A DNA stretch of 64,000 nt from Escherichia ruysiae (GTDB lineage Bacteria; Pseudomonadota; Gammaproteobacteria; Enterobacterales; Enterobacteriaceae). The stretch lies in NCBI RefSeq assembly GCF_902498915.1, contig NZ_CABVLQ010000001.1, one strand, 5' to 3'. The notes under the pieces are model-generated. The model saw nothing but the letters and a program-made list of their open reading frames with translations, was not told the DNA's origin and did no database searches. Both the position numbers and the translations under genes were made by a program. Each line of letters starts with the position of its first letter. Position 1 is the first letter of the stretch. Positions 45,508 through 54,750 of the stretch are shown here, one piece after another.

Positions 45508-46254
45508 ATGTTAAAAAAGATAATTTTTTTAACCCTACTCCCAGGATTAGCTTACGCCGAAGAGCTTCCTGCGCCCGTTAAAGCGATTGAAAAACAGGGG
45601 ATTACGATTATTAGATCGTTCGATGCACCGGGTGGCATGAAAGGTTATCTGGGGAAATATCAGGACATGGGAGTCACTATCTACCTTACGCCTGACGGCA
45701 AACATGCCATCTCTGGCTATATGTACAACGAAAAGGGAGAAAACCTCAGTAACGCCCTTATTGAAAAAGAGATTTACGCACCTGCCGGACGCGAAATGTG
45801 GCAGCGCATGGAACAATCAAGCTGGTTACTTGACGGTAAAAAAGATGCACCCGTCGTGGTTTATGTTTTTGCCGATCCTTTCTGCCCATATTGCAAACAA
45901 TTCTGGCAACAAGCGCGCCCCTGGGTTGATGCCGGTAAAGTACAAATTCGTACCCTACTGGTTGGCGTGATAAAACCCGAAAGCCCAGCCACTGCGGCGG
46001 CAATCCTTGCGTCTAAGGATCCTGCAAAAACGTGGCAAGAGTATGAAGCATCAGGCGGCAAGTTAAAGCTGAACCTCTCCGGGAGCGTGAGCCCGGAGCA
46101 GATGAAGATTCTAAGTGCCAATGAGGCGTTGATGGACGAATTGGGTGCAAATGTCACACCTGCGATTTATTACATGAGTCAAGAGAACACATTGCAGCAG
46201 GCTGTCGGATTACCGGATCAAAAGACCTTAAATATTATTATGGGAAATAAATAG
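45508..46254 (+). CDS. dsbG: DsbG, periplasmic disulfide isomerase/sulfenic acid reductase
   Basis: Periplasmic thioredoxin-fold protein kept reduced by DsbD; it protects single cysteines from over-oxidation and has isomerase/chaperone activity. 248 residues: signal peptide ending AYA at 15-17, N-terminal dimerisation domain, and redox motif C126-P-Y-C129. RBS AAAGGA. Several substitutions relative to K-12 in the signal peptide and the C-terminal third. Confidence 0.96.
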   Translation: MLKKIIFLTLLPGLAYAEELPAPVKAIEKQGITIIRSFDAPGGMKGYLGKYQDMGVTIYLTPDGKHAISGYMYNEKGENLSNALIEKEIYAPAGREMWQRMEQSSWLLDGKKDAPVVVYVFADPFCPYCKQFWQQARPWVDAGKVQIRTLLVGVIKPESPATAAAILASKDPAKTWQEYEASGGKLKLNLSGSVSPEQMKILSANEALMDELGANVTPAIYYMSQENTLQQAVGLPDQKTLNIIMGNK

Positions 46255-46260
46255 CATACA

Positions 46261-46308
46261 TTTTATGGATAATTGGAATAGATCACTCTTTTTCAGTTAT
46301 CCATAAAA
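46261..46308. repeat. 12-bp inverted repeat after dsbG
   Basis: Perfect arms TTTTATGGATAA (46261-46272) and TTATCCATAAAA (46297-46308) around a 24-nt loop that includes CTCTTTTT. It could be an AT-rich 3' hairpin of dsbG or an operator for ybdO. Confidence 0.5.
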
Positions 46309-46462
46309 TCGCAAGTATTGTTCACCCCACTCATACCAACTATGCTATTTTAGAAAAACTTAATCGTAAATTAAGTAAAACAACATAATATATAAAAATA
46401 CATAAAGCCATATCATTGACTTGATGAATATTATGAGAGCAAGCATATGAATGGAGTGCATC

Positions 46463-47368
46463 ATGGCTAATCTTTACGACTTAAAAAAATTTGATTTAAA
46501 CTTGCTTGTCATTTTTGAATGCATATATCAGCATCTTAGCATTAGCAAGGCCGCAGAATCGTTATATATAACACCTTCTGCGGTAAGCCAATCTTTACAA
46601 CGTCTACGCGCACAATTTAATGACCCCTTGTTTATTCGCTCCGGGAAAGGTATTGCACCAACAACAACAGGGTTAAATTTGCATCATCACCTTGAGAAGA
46701 ATCTTAAAAACCTTGAACAAACTATCAACATTGTCAATAAAGCAGAACTGAAGAAAAAATTTATTATTTATGGCCCGCAACTCATCTCTTCAACTAACAG
46801 TAGCCTTTTGATCGGATGTCTACGACAAGATACAGCCGTAGAAATTGAACATCATGACATTATGATGTCAGCAGAAAGCGCCGAAGATTTATTGACTTAT
46901 CGCAAAGCAGATCTGGTCATCACATTAATGCCTGTCATCAGTCGCTCGGTGATCTGCATGCCTTTTCAGTCGATACGAAACACGCTTATCTGTAGCGCAA
47001 CCCATCCGAGAATAACGGAAAACAGTAGCCGCGAAGAAATTCTTGATGAAGAGTTCACCTCCCTGGCATCAAAAGCACCTGGCCTTGAAGATTTTCAGAT
47101 GGAAATAGAAGCGATTCTGGCAAACCGAAAAATAGCATTTCGTAGCTCGTCACTGTTTACTATTGTCAATACTATTGCAGTAACCGATTTACTGGGTATT
47201 GTCCCCTTCGAATTATATCGTAACTATCAAAAAAACCTTCAATTAAAACAAATAAAACTAGAACAAAATCTACCTTCTAATACTCTTTATATTTCCTATA
47301 ATAAATCATCATTAAACAACCTGAGCTTCTCTCGTTTTATTGACCGCTTGAATGATAACTTTTGTTAA
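46463..47368 (+). CDS. ybdO: YbdO, LysR-family transcriptional regulator
   Basis: DNA-binding regulator whose direct targets I cannot read from the sequence. 301 residues from the ATG at 46463 (GGAG at 46453-46456). N-terminal winged helix-turn-helix at about 10-65 (AESLYITPSAVSQSLQRLR), then a periplasmic-binding-like effector domain. The HTH is nearly identical to K-12 while the effector domain looks much more diverged (my estimate, roughly three quarters identical). AT-rich gene and flanks suggest H-NS silencing. Confidence 0.9.
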   Translation: MANLYDLKKFDLNLLVIFECIYQHLSISKAAESLYITPSAVSQSLQRLRAQFNDPLFIRSGKGIAPTTTGLNLHHHLEKNLKNLEQTINIVNKAELKKKFIIYGPQLISSTNSSLLIGCLRQDTAVEIEHHDIMMSAESAEDLLTYRKADLVITLMPVISRSVICMPFQSIRNTLICSATHPRITENSSREEILDEEFTSLASKAPGLEDFQMEIEAILANRKIAFRSSSLFTIVNTIAVTDLLGIVPFELYRNYQKNLQLKQIKLEQNLPSNTLYISYNKSSLNNLSFSRFIDRLNDNFC

Positions 47369-47508
47369 ACATCTGCCAGTATGGATAATATCCGCCAGAA
47401 AGATTTATTATATGAATATAAAATAAGATACCTCATTTTAATTTATTAATATTATAATCAGGAAACTATCGCACTTTTCTCACGGTCACGTTAAGAGAGC
47501 GTCTTCAG

Positions 47509-48729
47509 ATGTCCATTTATAAAATTCCGCTACCTCTCAATATCCTGGAAGCAGCACAAGACCGTATCACCTGGACACTTAATACTCTGCCTCGCGTATG
47601 CGTCTCTTTTTCTGGTGGTAAAGATTCTGGCTTAATGCTCCATTTGACCGCAGATCTGGCCAGAAAAATGGGAAAAAAAATACACGTCCTGTTTATCGAC
47701 TGGGAAGCTCAGTTTTCTTGTACGATTGACTATGTTCAATCGCTACGTGAGCAGTATGCCGATGTTATCGAAGAGTTTTATTGGGTGGCACTACCGCTAA
47801 CAACGCAAAATTCATTATCCCAATATCAACCCGAATGGCAGTGCTGGCAGCCTGATATTGAATGGGTTCGTCAACCGCCAGAAGATGCGATAACCGATCC
47901 CGCATTTTTCTCGTTTTATCAATCTGGCATGAGCTTTGAACATTTCGTGCGTGAATTTGCCGAATGGTTTTCACAACATCGCCCAGCCGCAATGATGGTC
48001 GGTATCCGTGCCGACGAGTCTTATAATCGTTTCGTCGCCATTGCCAGCTTAAATAAACAACGTTTTGCTGACGATAAACCGTGGACCACCGCCGCACCTG
48101 GTGGCCATTGTTGGTATATTTATCCCATTTACGACTGGAAGGTGGCCGATATCTGGACCTGGTATGCTAAACACCAGTCTCTATCTAACCCTTTGTATAA
48201 CCTGATGTACCAGGCTGGCGTCCCTCTGCGTCTTATGCGAATCTGCGAACCTTTTGGCCCAGAACAACGGCAAGGTTTGTGGCTATATCATGTTCTTGAA
48301 CCTGACCGATGGGCCGCAATGTGCGCCCGGGTCAGTGGCGTAAAAAGCGGTGGAATTTACGCAGGTCATGACAATCAATTTTATGGTCACAGGAAGATCC
48401 TTAAGCCCGACCATCTAGACTGGCAGGAATATGCCTTATTATTGCTTAACAGTATGCCGGAAAAAACGGCTGAACATTATCGCAATAAAATTGCTGTTTA
48501 TTTGCACTGGTATCAAAAAAAAGGCATCGAGATCCCTCAGACGCAGCATGGAGATATTGGTTCAAAAGACGTCCCTTCCTGGCGACGTATCTGCAAGGTA
48601 TTGCTCAACAATGATTATTGGTGTCGGGCATTATCATTCAGCCCCACAAAAGCCAAAAATTATCAACGTTATAACGAACGGATTAAAGGAAAACGTCAGG
48701 AATGGGGAATACTATGCAGCAGCGATTAA
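47509..48729 (+). CDS. ybdN: YbdN, PAPS-reductase-like protein (IbrA family)
   Basis: 406-residue cytosolic protein of the adenosine nucleotide alpha-hydrolase (PP-loop) fold. The PP-loop SGGKDS is at residues 35-40 and a DUF3440-type C-terminal region follows. It is homologous to IbrA, a regulator of immunoglobulin-binding proteins in pathogenic E. coli. No conserved catalytic CGxH tail of true PAPS reductases is seen, so a nucleotide-activating or regulatory role is more likely than sulfate assimilation. Overlaps ybdM. Confidence 0.9.
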   Translation: MSIYKIPLPLNILEAAQDRITWTLNTLPRVCVSFSGGKDSGLMLHLTADLARKMGKKIHVLFIDWEAQFSCTIDYVQSLREQYADVIEEFYWVALPLTTQNSLSQYQPEWQCWQPDIEWVRQPPEDAITDPAFFSFYQSGMSFEHFVREFAEWFSQHRPAAMMVGIRADESYNRFVAIASLNKQRFADDKPWTTAAPGGHCWYIYPIYDWKVADIWTWYAKHQSLSNPLYNLMYQAGVPLRLMRICEPFGPEQRQGLWLYHVLEPDRWAAMCARVSGVKSGGIYAGHDNQFYGHRKILKPDHLDWQEYALLLLNSMPEKTAEHYRNKIAVYLHWYQKKGIEIPQTQHGDIGSKDVPSWRRICKVLLNNDYWCRALSFSPTKAKNYQRYNERIKGKRQEWGILCSSD

Positions 48730-49331
48730 CGCAGGATTTAACTCAATTTCTCGCCAGTCTGGCAGAAGAAGATCGCATTAAGGCGATCAATGAGATCAGA
48801 ACGGCGATCCATCAAGTGAGTCCATTTCGCGACGAACCGGTCGATTGTGTTTTGTGGGTTAAGAACACCCAACTCACCCCTAATGATTACAATCCGAATA
48901 ACGTCGCGCCGCCAGAGAAACGATTACTACAAAAATCAATTGAGATCGATGGTTTTACCCAGCCAATTGTGGTGACCAATACACGAGCCAGCACACTTGA
49001 AATTGTTGATGGTTTTCACCGTCATGAAATTGGTAAAGGCTCTAACACGTTAAAATTGCGATTAAAAGGGTATTTACCGGTCACCTGTCTGGAAGGAACA
49101 CGTAACGAACGTATCGCTGCAACTATTCGCCACAACCGGGCGCGTGGTCGCCACCAGGTCACGGCAATGTCAGAAATTGTTCGAGAACTCAGCCAGTTAG
49201 GTTGGGACGATAATAAAATCAGTAAAGAGCTGGGTATGGATAGCGACGAAGTATTGCGCCTCAAGCAAATTAACGGCCTGCAAGAACTGTTTGCCGACCG
49301 TCAATATTCCCGCGCCTGGACGGTTAAATAG
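48702..49331 (+). CDS. ybdM: YbdM, ParB/sulfiredoxin-like protein (IbrB family)
   Basis: 209-residue partner of YbdN and homologue of IbrB. A ParB-like nuclease/sulfiredoxin domain lies at about 45-140, with DGFHRHEIG near 101-109 and RHNRARGRH near 142-150. A C-terminal helix-turn-helix-like stretch (DDNKISKELGMDSDEVLRLK) follows. Starts inside ybdN (28-bp overlap); an in-frame ATG at 48714 has a slightly better ribosome-binding site and would drop four residues. Function unknown. Confidence 0.9.
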   Translation: MGNTMQQRLTQDLTQFLASLAEEDRIKAINEIRTAIHQVSPFRDEPVDCVLWVKNTQLTPNDYNPNNVAPPEKRLLQKSIEIDGFTQPIVVTNTRASTLEIVDGFHRHEIGKGSNTLKLRLKGYLPVTCLEGTRNERIAATIRHNRARGRHQVTAMSEIVRELSQLGWDDNKISKELGMDSDEVLRLKQINGLQELFADRQYSRAWTVK

Positions 49332-50492
49332 CTAAAGCTGGCGCAGGCGTTCAGCCGCCGCCAGCAGCGTCGATTCATTCTTGGCAAAGCAGAGACGAAT
49401 CAGTTTATGCGGGAAGGGATGGGCGCAAAACACCGATAGCGGGATCGCCGCCACGCCATGCTCCCACGTCAACCACTGGCAAAACTCAACATCATCCAGC
49501 GTAGACACGGCGCTGTAATCCACCAGCAAAAAATATGTACCTTCGCACGGTAAAATCTCCAGCCGGCTTTCATTTAAGGCATTTACCAGAATATCGCGCT
49601 TCTGGCGATAAAAGTCCGGTAACGCAAGATAATGCTCAGGCTCTGCACGTAGCATATCGGCAAGCGCCAGCTGTGCCGGGGTATTCACCGAAAAGGTCAG
49701 ATACTGATGTACCTTGCGAATTTCGGCACTGATGGGCGCTGGCGCAACGCAATAACCCACTTTCCAGCCGGTCATATGATAGGTCTTGCCAAATGAAGAA
49801 ACCGCCACCGCCCGCTCACGCAGCTGCGGATGCGCCAGCACGCTAGCATGGCCCTGCTGTGAAAAGTTGATGTGCTCGTAAACTTCATCACTAATGACAA
49901 AAATCTCGCGATCGGCAATTGCCTGCCACAAGGCCGCAAAATCAGCCTGCTGCCAAACGGTCGCGCTGGGATTATGCGGCGTGTTGAGGATCACCAGCCG
50001 GGTGCGCTCGCTTAACAATGCGGCAAATTCCTGCCAGTCAACGCGAAAATGCGGCGGCTGTAGCGCAATGCGTTTCACGATCCCACCTGATAGCGTAATG
50101 GCAGGCGCATAACTGTCATAACTGGGGTCGAAACAGATAACTTCATCGCCACTACGTACCAGCGCGGTAATCGCCGCGTATAACGCCTCCGTCGCCCCTG
50201 CTGTTACGGTGATATCGCTATCGGCATCTGGTTGATAGCCATACAAACGTTCCGTTTTCTGAGCAATCGCCTCGCGCAAGGCCTGCACGCCGGTCATTGG
50301 CGCGTATTGATTTGCCCCCTGGGCAACGTGGTACGCCAGCCGCTCCTGTAAATAGCGCGGACCATCAAAATCAGGAAAGCCTTGCGACAGGTTAATCGCC
50401 TGGTGTTGCTGCGCCAGCGCGCTCATCTGGGTGAAAATGGTAGTGCCAAGTTGTGGAAGTTTGCTTTGTGGAATCAGAGGGTTATTTGTCAT
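49332..50492 (-). CDS. ybdL: YbdL, methionine aminotransferase
   Basis: PLP-dependent class I aminotransferase that prefers methionine, histidine and aromatic amino acids. 386 residues; the Schiff-base lysine is K236 in SSFGKTYH, and the phosphate-binding arginine lies in the final segment (KLIRLCFAKN). Immediately convergent with ybdM (no gap between stop codons). Divergent from ybdH. Confidence 0.95.
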   Translation of the reverse strand: MTNNPLIPQSKLPQLGTTIFTQMSALAQQHQAINLSQGFPDFDGPRYLQERLAYHVAQGANQYAPMTGVQALREAIAQKTERLYGYQPDADSDITVTAGATEALYAAITALVRSGDEVICFDPSYDSYAPAITLSGGIVKRIALQPPHFRVDWQEFAALLSERTRLVILNTPHNPSATVWQQADFAALWQAIADREIFVISDEVYEHINFSQQGHASVLAHPQLRERAVAVSSFGKTYHMTGWKVGYCVAPAPISAEIRKVHQYLTFSVNTPAQLALADMLRAEPEHYLALPDFYRQKRDILVNALNESRLEILPCEGTYFLLVDYSAVSTLDDVEFCQWLTWEHGVAAIPLSVFCAHPFPHKLIRLCFAKNESTLLAAAERLRQL

Positions 50493-50600
50493 TTTTATTG
50501 TGCCTGACGAAGTTGCGTGTTGAAGGCACTATAACACGATGCTAGTATTTGGCAATCAAGACGTTTAGATGTCTAAATAAAACAATAAGGACAACACAAC

Positions 50601-51689
50601 ATGCCTCACAATCCTATCCGCGTCGTCGTCGGCCCGGCTAACTACTTTTCACATCCCGGAAGTTTCAATCACCTGCATGATTTTTTCACTGATGAACAGC
50701 TTTCTCGCGCGGTGTGGATCTACGGCGAACGCGCCATTGCTGCGGCGCAAACCAAACTTCCACCAGCGTTTGAACTGCCAGGAGCAAAGCATATTTTGTT
50801 TCGCGGTCATTGCAGCGAAAGCGATGTACAGCACCTGGCGGCTGAGTCCGGTGACGATCGCAGCGTGGTGATTGGCGTCGGTGGTGGCGCACTGCTCGAC
50901 ACCGCGAAAGCCCTCGCTCGCCGTCTCGGTCTGCCGTTTGTTGCCGTTCCAACGATCGCCGCTACCTGCGCCGCCTGGACACCGCTCTCCGTCTGGTATA
51001 ACGATGCCGGACAGGCGCTACATTATGAAATTTTCGACGACGCCAATTTTATGGTGCTGGTGGAACCAGAGATTATCCTCAAAGCACCACAACAATATCT
51101 ACTGGCGGGGATCGGCGACACACTGGCGAAATGGTATGAAGCGGTGGTGCTGGCTCCGCAACCAGAAACGTTGCCGCTAACCGTGCGGCTGGGGATCAAT
51201 AATGCGCAGGCCATTCGCGACGTCTTGTTAAACAGTAGCGAACAGGCGCTGAGCGATCAGCAAAAACAACAGTTAACGCAATCATTTTGCGATGTGGTGG
51301 ATGCTATTATTGCTGGTGGTGGGATGGTCGGTGGTCTGGGCGATCGTTTTACGCGTGTGGCGGCGGCCCATGCCGTGCATAACGGTCTGACCGTTTTGCC
51401 GCAAACCGAGAAGTTTCTCCACGGCACCAAAGTCGCCTACGGCATTCTGGTGCAAAGCGCCTTGCTGGGTCAGGATGATGTGCTGGCGCAATTAACCGAG
51501 GCGTATCAACGTTTTCATCTGCCGACTACGCTGGCGGAGCTGGAAGTGGATATCAATAATCAGGCGGAGATCGACAAAGTGATTGCCCACACCTTACGTC
51601 CGGTGGAGTCCATTCATTACCTGCCAGTCACGCTGACACCAGATACGTTGCGTGCAGCGTTCGAAAAAGTGGAATCGTTTAAAGCCTGA
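50601..51689 (+). CDS. hcxA: YbdH/HcxA, hydroxycarboxylate dehydrogenase
   Basis: Iron-containing-alcohol-dehydrogenase family (glycerol dehydrogenase-like) enzyme reported to reduce 2-oxobutyrate and 2-oxoglutarate with NADPH. 362 residues. Nucleotide-binding GVGGGALLDTAKA near 92-104 and metal-ligand histidines in AAAHAVHNGL near 252-261. RBS ATAAGGA. Next to the methionine transaminase YbdL, whose keto-acid products may be its substrates (inference). Confidence 0.93.
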   Translation: MPHNPIRVVVGPANYFSHPGSFNHLHDFFTDEQLSRAVWIYGERAIAAAQTKLPPAFELPGAKHILFRGHCSESDVQHLAAESGDDRSVVIGVGGGALLDTAKALARRLGLPFVAVPTIAATCAAWTPLSVWYNDAGQALHYEIFDDANFMVLVEPEIILKAPQQYLLAGIGDTLAKWYEAVVLAPQPETLPLTVRLGINNAQAIRDVLLNSSEQALSDQQKQQLTQSFCDVVDAIIAGGGMVGGLGDRFTRVAAAHAVHNGLTVLPQTEKFLHGTKVAYGILVQSALLGQDDVLAQLTEAYQRFHLPTTLAELEVDINNQAEIDKVIAHTLRPVESIHYLPVTLTPDTLRAAFEKVESFKA

Positions 51690-51698
51690 CGTACAAAT

Positions 51699-51896
51699 TT
51701 AGCAGCAGCGCGCGCCGCCTTTTCCACCGTAGCGCGCGTCCTGCCGCTCACGGAAAAACTCTTCGTAGGTCATCGGCGTTTGATCGGGATGGTTAACCCG
51801 CATATGTTCGACATAGTTGTCGTAATCAGGCATACCAATCATCAGCTTCGCCGCCTGACCTAAATATTTTCCGGCTTTTGCCAGTGAATCAAACAT
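51699..51896 (-). CDS. ybdD: YbdD, small CstA-associated protein
   Basis: 65-residue DUF466 protein found next to cstA/btsT-type carriers. The ATG at 51896 has GGAGG five bases upstream. Highly conserved charged core (DNYVEHMRVNHPD, FFRERQDARYGGK) and a Cys-Cys C-terminus. In related systems the small partner is needed for CstA-type pyruvate uptake. Convergent with ybdH, downstream of cstA. Confidence 0.93.
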   Translation of the reverse strand: MFDSLAKAGKYLGQAAKLMIGMPDYDNYVEHMRVNHPDQTPMTYEEFFRERQDARYGGKGGARCC

Positions 51897-51957
51897 CAAT
51901 ACCTCCGGTAATCAGATTGCTGAGAGAGTGCATTAATAGCTATCAACGCACTCGGTC

Positions 51958-51998
51958 AGTCCCCTCGCCCCACCGGGGAGAGGGTTAGGGTGAGGGGG
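51958..51998 (+). repeat. G/C-rich palindromic intergenic repeat, copy 1
   Basis: CCCCTCGCCCC-ACC-GGGGAGAGGG followed by TTAGGGTGAGGGGG. Between ybdD and cstA. Same family as copies at 59370, 59434 and 60546. Confidence 0.8.
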
Positions 51999-52048
51999 AA
52001 CCCTCGGCACTATGCCAACATTCGCCAACATCCCCCCACACTCTGACT

Positions 52049-54154
52049 TTAGTGCGCGCCTTTCGCCTGCGCCACGATCTCCTCGACATTTTCCGGCATT
52101 GGCTCATACGGCGTTTCTTTCGCCGTTGGCTTCGGCTCTTTCAATGCCGCCAGCGCCGTTTTAATCGAGAACAGCGCCAGAACCACCACAACCACCATAA
52201 AGAAGATGGTCAACCCGGCATCCAGACGGTTGTTGAACACCAGTTGCGCCAGTTGTGACTCGGTATACTGCGACGGAATATTGCCGCTGTCGATCATTGC
52301 CTGGAACTTATTGGCAATGGCCAGGAAGCCCACTTTCGCATCCGGGCTGAACGCTTTCTGCCAGCCTGCGGTCAGGGTACAAATCAGCAGCCAGGCTGTT
52401 GGCACCAGCGCCACCCAGGCGTAACGTTGACGTTTCATCTTGAACAACACTACGGCACAGAGCATCAGCGCCATCCCTGCCAGCATCTGGTTGGCAATAC
52501 CAAACAGCGGCCACAGGGTGTTAATACCGCCCAGCGGATCGACCACGCCCTGATGCAGGAAGTAGCCCCACGCCAGCACACACAGCGCCGTTGCCAGCAA
52601 GTTAGCAGGCAGAGAATCCGTCCGTTTCAGACCCGGAGACACCACGCCCAGCAAATCCTGCAACATAAAGCGCGCAGCACGCGTACCCGCATCTACCGCC
52701 GTCAAAATAAACAGTGCTTCAAACAGAATGGCGAAGTGATACCAGAAGGCCACATCCATCATGCCGCCCAGCGCACCGTGCAGAATGTAGGCCATCCCCA
52801 CTGCCAGCGTCGGCGCACCGCCCGCACGGGAAATGATCGACTGTTCACCCACTTCGCTGGCAATCTGGTTTAACGTATCCGGAGTTATCGCAAAGCCCCA
52901 GCTACTCACCACCTGCGCCGCAGAAGCGACCACATCCGCCGTCCCTGCCGGAGCCAGCACCGCCATCGGGCTGTTCATAGCGAAGTACACGCCCGGATCG
53001 ATGATACAGGCAGAAACCAACGCCATAATCGCCACGAAGGATTCCATCAGCATTCCGCCATAGCCGATAAAGCACGCCTGACCTTCGTTCGCCAGCATCT
53101 TCGGCGTGGTGCCGGAAGAGATCAGCGCATGGAAGCCAGACACCGCGCCACAAGCGATGGTGATAAACAGGAACGGGAACAGGTTACCGGTCCATACCGG
53201 GCCAGTGCCATCGACAAATTTGGTCAGCGCAGGCATGGTCAGCGTCGGGCGCATGATCAAAATGCCTACCGCCAGACCGACGATAGTCCCGATTTTCAGG
53301 AAGGTAGAGAGGTAGTCACGCGGAGCCAGCAGCAGCCATACGGGCAGCACCGCCGCCACAAAACCGTAACCCACCAGCATCCAGGTCAACTGCACGCCGG
53401 TAAAATCAAAGTACGGTGCCCAGGTTGGGCTTTCTGCCACCCAACCTCCAGAGATAATGGCGAAAATCAGGAACACCAGGCCAATCACCGACACTTCGCC
53501 AATACGCCCCGGACGCAGATAACGCAGGTAGATCCCCATAAACAGCGCCAGCGGAATGGTGAACGCAACGGTATACGTTCCCCACGGGCTATGGGTCAGG
53601 GCTTTCACCACGATCATCGCCAGCACTGCAAGGATGATGACCATGATCATAAAGCAGGCAACCAGCGCAATCACCCCGGCGGTTGGCCCCATCTCTTCTT
53701 TGACCAGCTCACCCAGCGAGCGACCGTCACGGCGCGTGGAAACAAACAGCACCATGAAATCCTGTACCGCACCGGCGAGAACCACCCCAGCAAGCAGCCA
53801 GATCATCCCCGGCAGGTAGCCCATTTGCGCTGCCAGCACCGGCCCCACCAACGGACCAGCTCCGGCAATGGCCGCAAAATGGTGACCGAACAGCACTTTC
53901 TTATCCGTCGGCACATAATCCAGACCGTCGTTATGGCGCACCGCTGGCGTCATACGCGTCGGGTCAACCGCCAGCACATTTTTGGCGATATACAGACCAT
54001 AAAAACGATAAGCGATCAGATAGATACAGACCGACGCCACCACAATCCACAGCGCGTTGATCTGTTCCCCACGATTTAAAGCAATGTATCCCAGAGCAAA
54101 TGCTCCCATTACAGAGAGCACTGTCCAGACGAGGTATTTCCCTGATTTGTTCAT
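52049..54154 (-). CDS. cstA: CstA, carbon-starvation pyruvate/peptide transporter
   Basis: Large inner-membrane carrier induced by carbon starvation; it takes up pyruvate and has been linked to peptide use. 701 residues with many membrane helices over the whole length; CstA-family motifs such as FGHHFAAIAGAGPLVGPVLA near 89-108 and GFHALISSGTTPK near 340-352 are clear. Known to be CRP-cAMP dependent and repressed by CsrA in K-12; I could not identify a clean CRP site in the 180-bp upstream gap. Confidence 0.97.
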   Translation of the reverse strand: MNKSGKYLVWTVLSVMGAFALGYIALNRGEQINALWIVVASVCIYLIAYRFYGLYIAKNVLAVDPTRMTPAVRHNDGLDYVPTDKKVLFGHHFAAIAGAGPLVGPVLAAQMGYLPGMIWLLAGVVLAGAVQDFMVLFVSTRRDGRSLGELVKEEMGPTAGVIALVACFMIMVIILAVLAMIVVKALTHSPWGTYTVAFTIPLALFMGIYLRYLRPGRIGEVSVIGLVFLIFAIISGGWVAESPTWAPYFDFTGVQLTWMLVGYGFVAAVLPVWLLLAPRDYLSTFLKIGTIVGLAVGILIMRPTLTMPALTKFVDGTGPVWTGNLFPFLFITIACGAVSGFHALISSGTTPKMLANEGQACFIGYGGMLMESFVAIMALVSACIIDPGVYFAMNSPMAVLAPAGTADVVASAAQVVSSWGFAITPDTLNQIASEVGEQSIISRAGGAPTLAVGMAYILHGALGGMMDVAFWYHFAILFEALFILTAVDAGTRAARFMLQDLLGVVSPGLKRTDSLPANLLATALCVLAWGYFLHQGVVDPLGGINTLWPLFGIANQMLAGMALMLCAVVLFKMKRQRYAWVALVPTAWLLICTLTAGWQKAFSPDAKVGFLAIANKFQAMIDSGNIPSQYTESQLAQLVFNNRLDAGLTIFFMVVVVVLALFSIKTALAALKEPKPTAKETPYEPMPENVEEIVAQAKGAH

Positions 54155-54334
54155 AGTTGTTATCCGTGTGCGTGTCCATAGAGATGTTACATTTTGTTTC
54201 TATAACATCTCTGGATAATTTAACAACACAGCAACCATGTAAATCGGAGTTGAAACCAATATTTAACTTAACAATGTTAACTCGATCACTCCGTTAACCG
54301 AGTTTTCCTGCAATCTCATTTAATTCTGTCGGGT

Positions 54335-54748
54335 TCATCCCAAAACCGCCGTGCCCAGCCGACAAGTGCAGCAACGCCGCCCCTGTTCATCGAAAACGAC
54401 GATTTCCCAACTCTGATTTTGCCGCCCAAGATGCAGCGGCTGGCAGACGCCGCGCACCTTTCCCTCAGACACCGGACGATGATGTGTGGCATTAAGTTCC
54501 GTGCCTACCACACACTGCCCGTCGCGGGTCATCATAAATCCGGCCATCGATCCCAGCGTTTCCGCCAGCGCCGCCGATGCGCCGCCATGCAGCAGGCCAA
54601 ACGGCTGATGAGTACGGGTATCAACCGGCATTTCGGCTTCCAGCACATCATCGCCCAAACGGGTATACACAATTCCCAGATGCGCCACCATTGTGTTGTC
54701 GCTGGTGGCGTTGAGTTCGTCGAGCGTTAAATGGCGTTTCCAGATCAT
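54335..54748 (-). CDS. entH: EntH, proofreading thioesterase of enterobactin synthesis
   Basis: Hotdog-fold thioesterase that clears mis-acylated carrier domains on EntB during enterobactin assembly. 137 residues; the conserved HGGASAALAETLGSMAG around residues 54-70 holds the catalytic Glu. Two bases separate it from entA. Last gene of entCEBAH. Confidence 0.96.
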   Translation of the reverse strand: MIWKRHLTLDELNATSDNTMVAHLGIVYTRLGDDVLEAEMPVDTRTHQPFGLLHGGASAALAETLGSMAGFMMTRDGQCVVGTELNATHHRPVSEGKVRGVCQPLHLGRQNQSWEIVVFDEQGRRCCTCRLGTAVLG

Positions 54749-54750
54749 GC

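Noticed and set aside
52427..54079. Long open frames opposite cstA (up to 316 codons)
   Set aside because: Antisense shadows of a GC-rich membrane-protein gene; composition is rich in His, Gln and Arg with no family resemblance.
54155..54334. CRP site upstream of cstA
   Set aside because: Expected from known regulation, but no adequate TGTGA-N6-TCACA match was found by eye.
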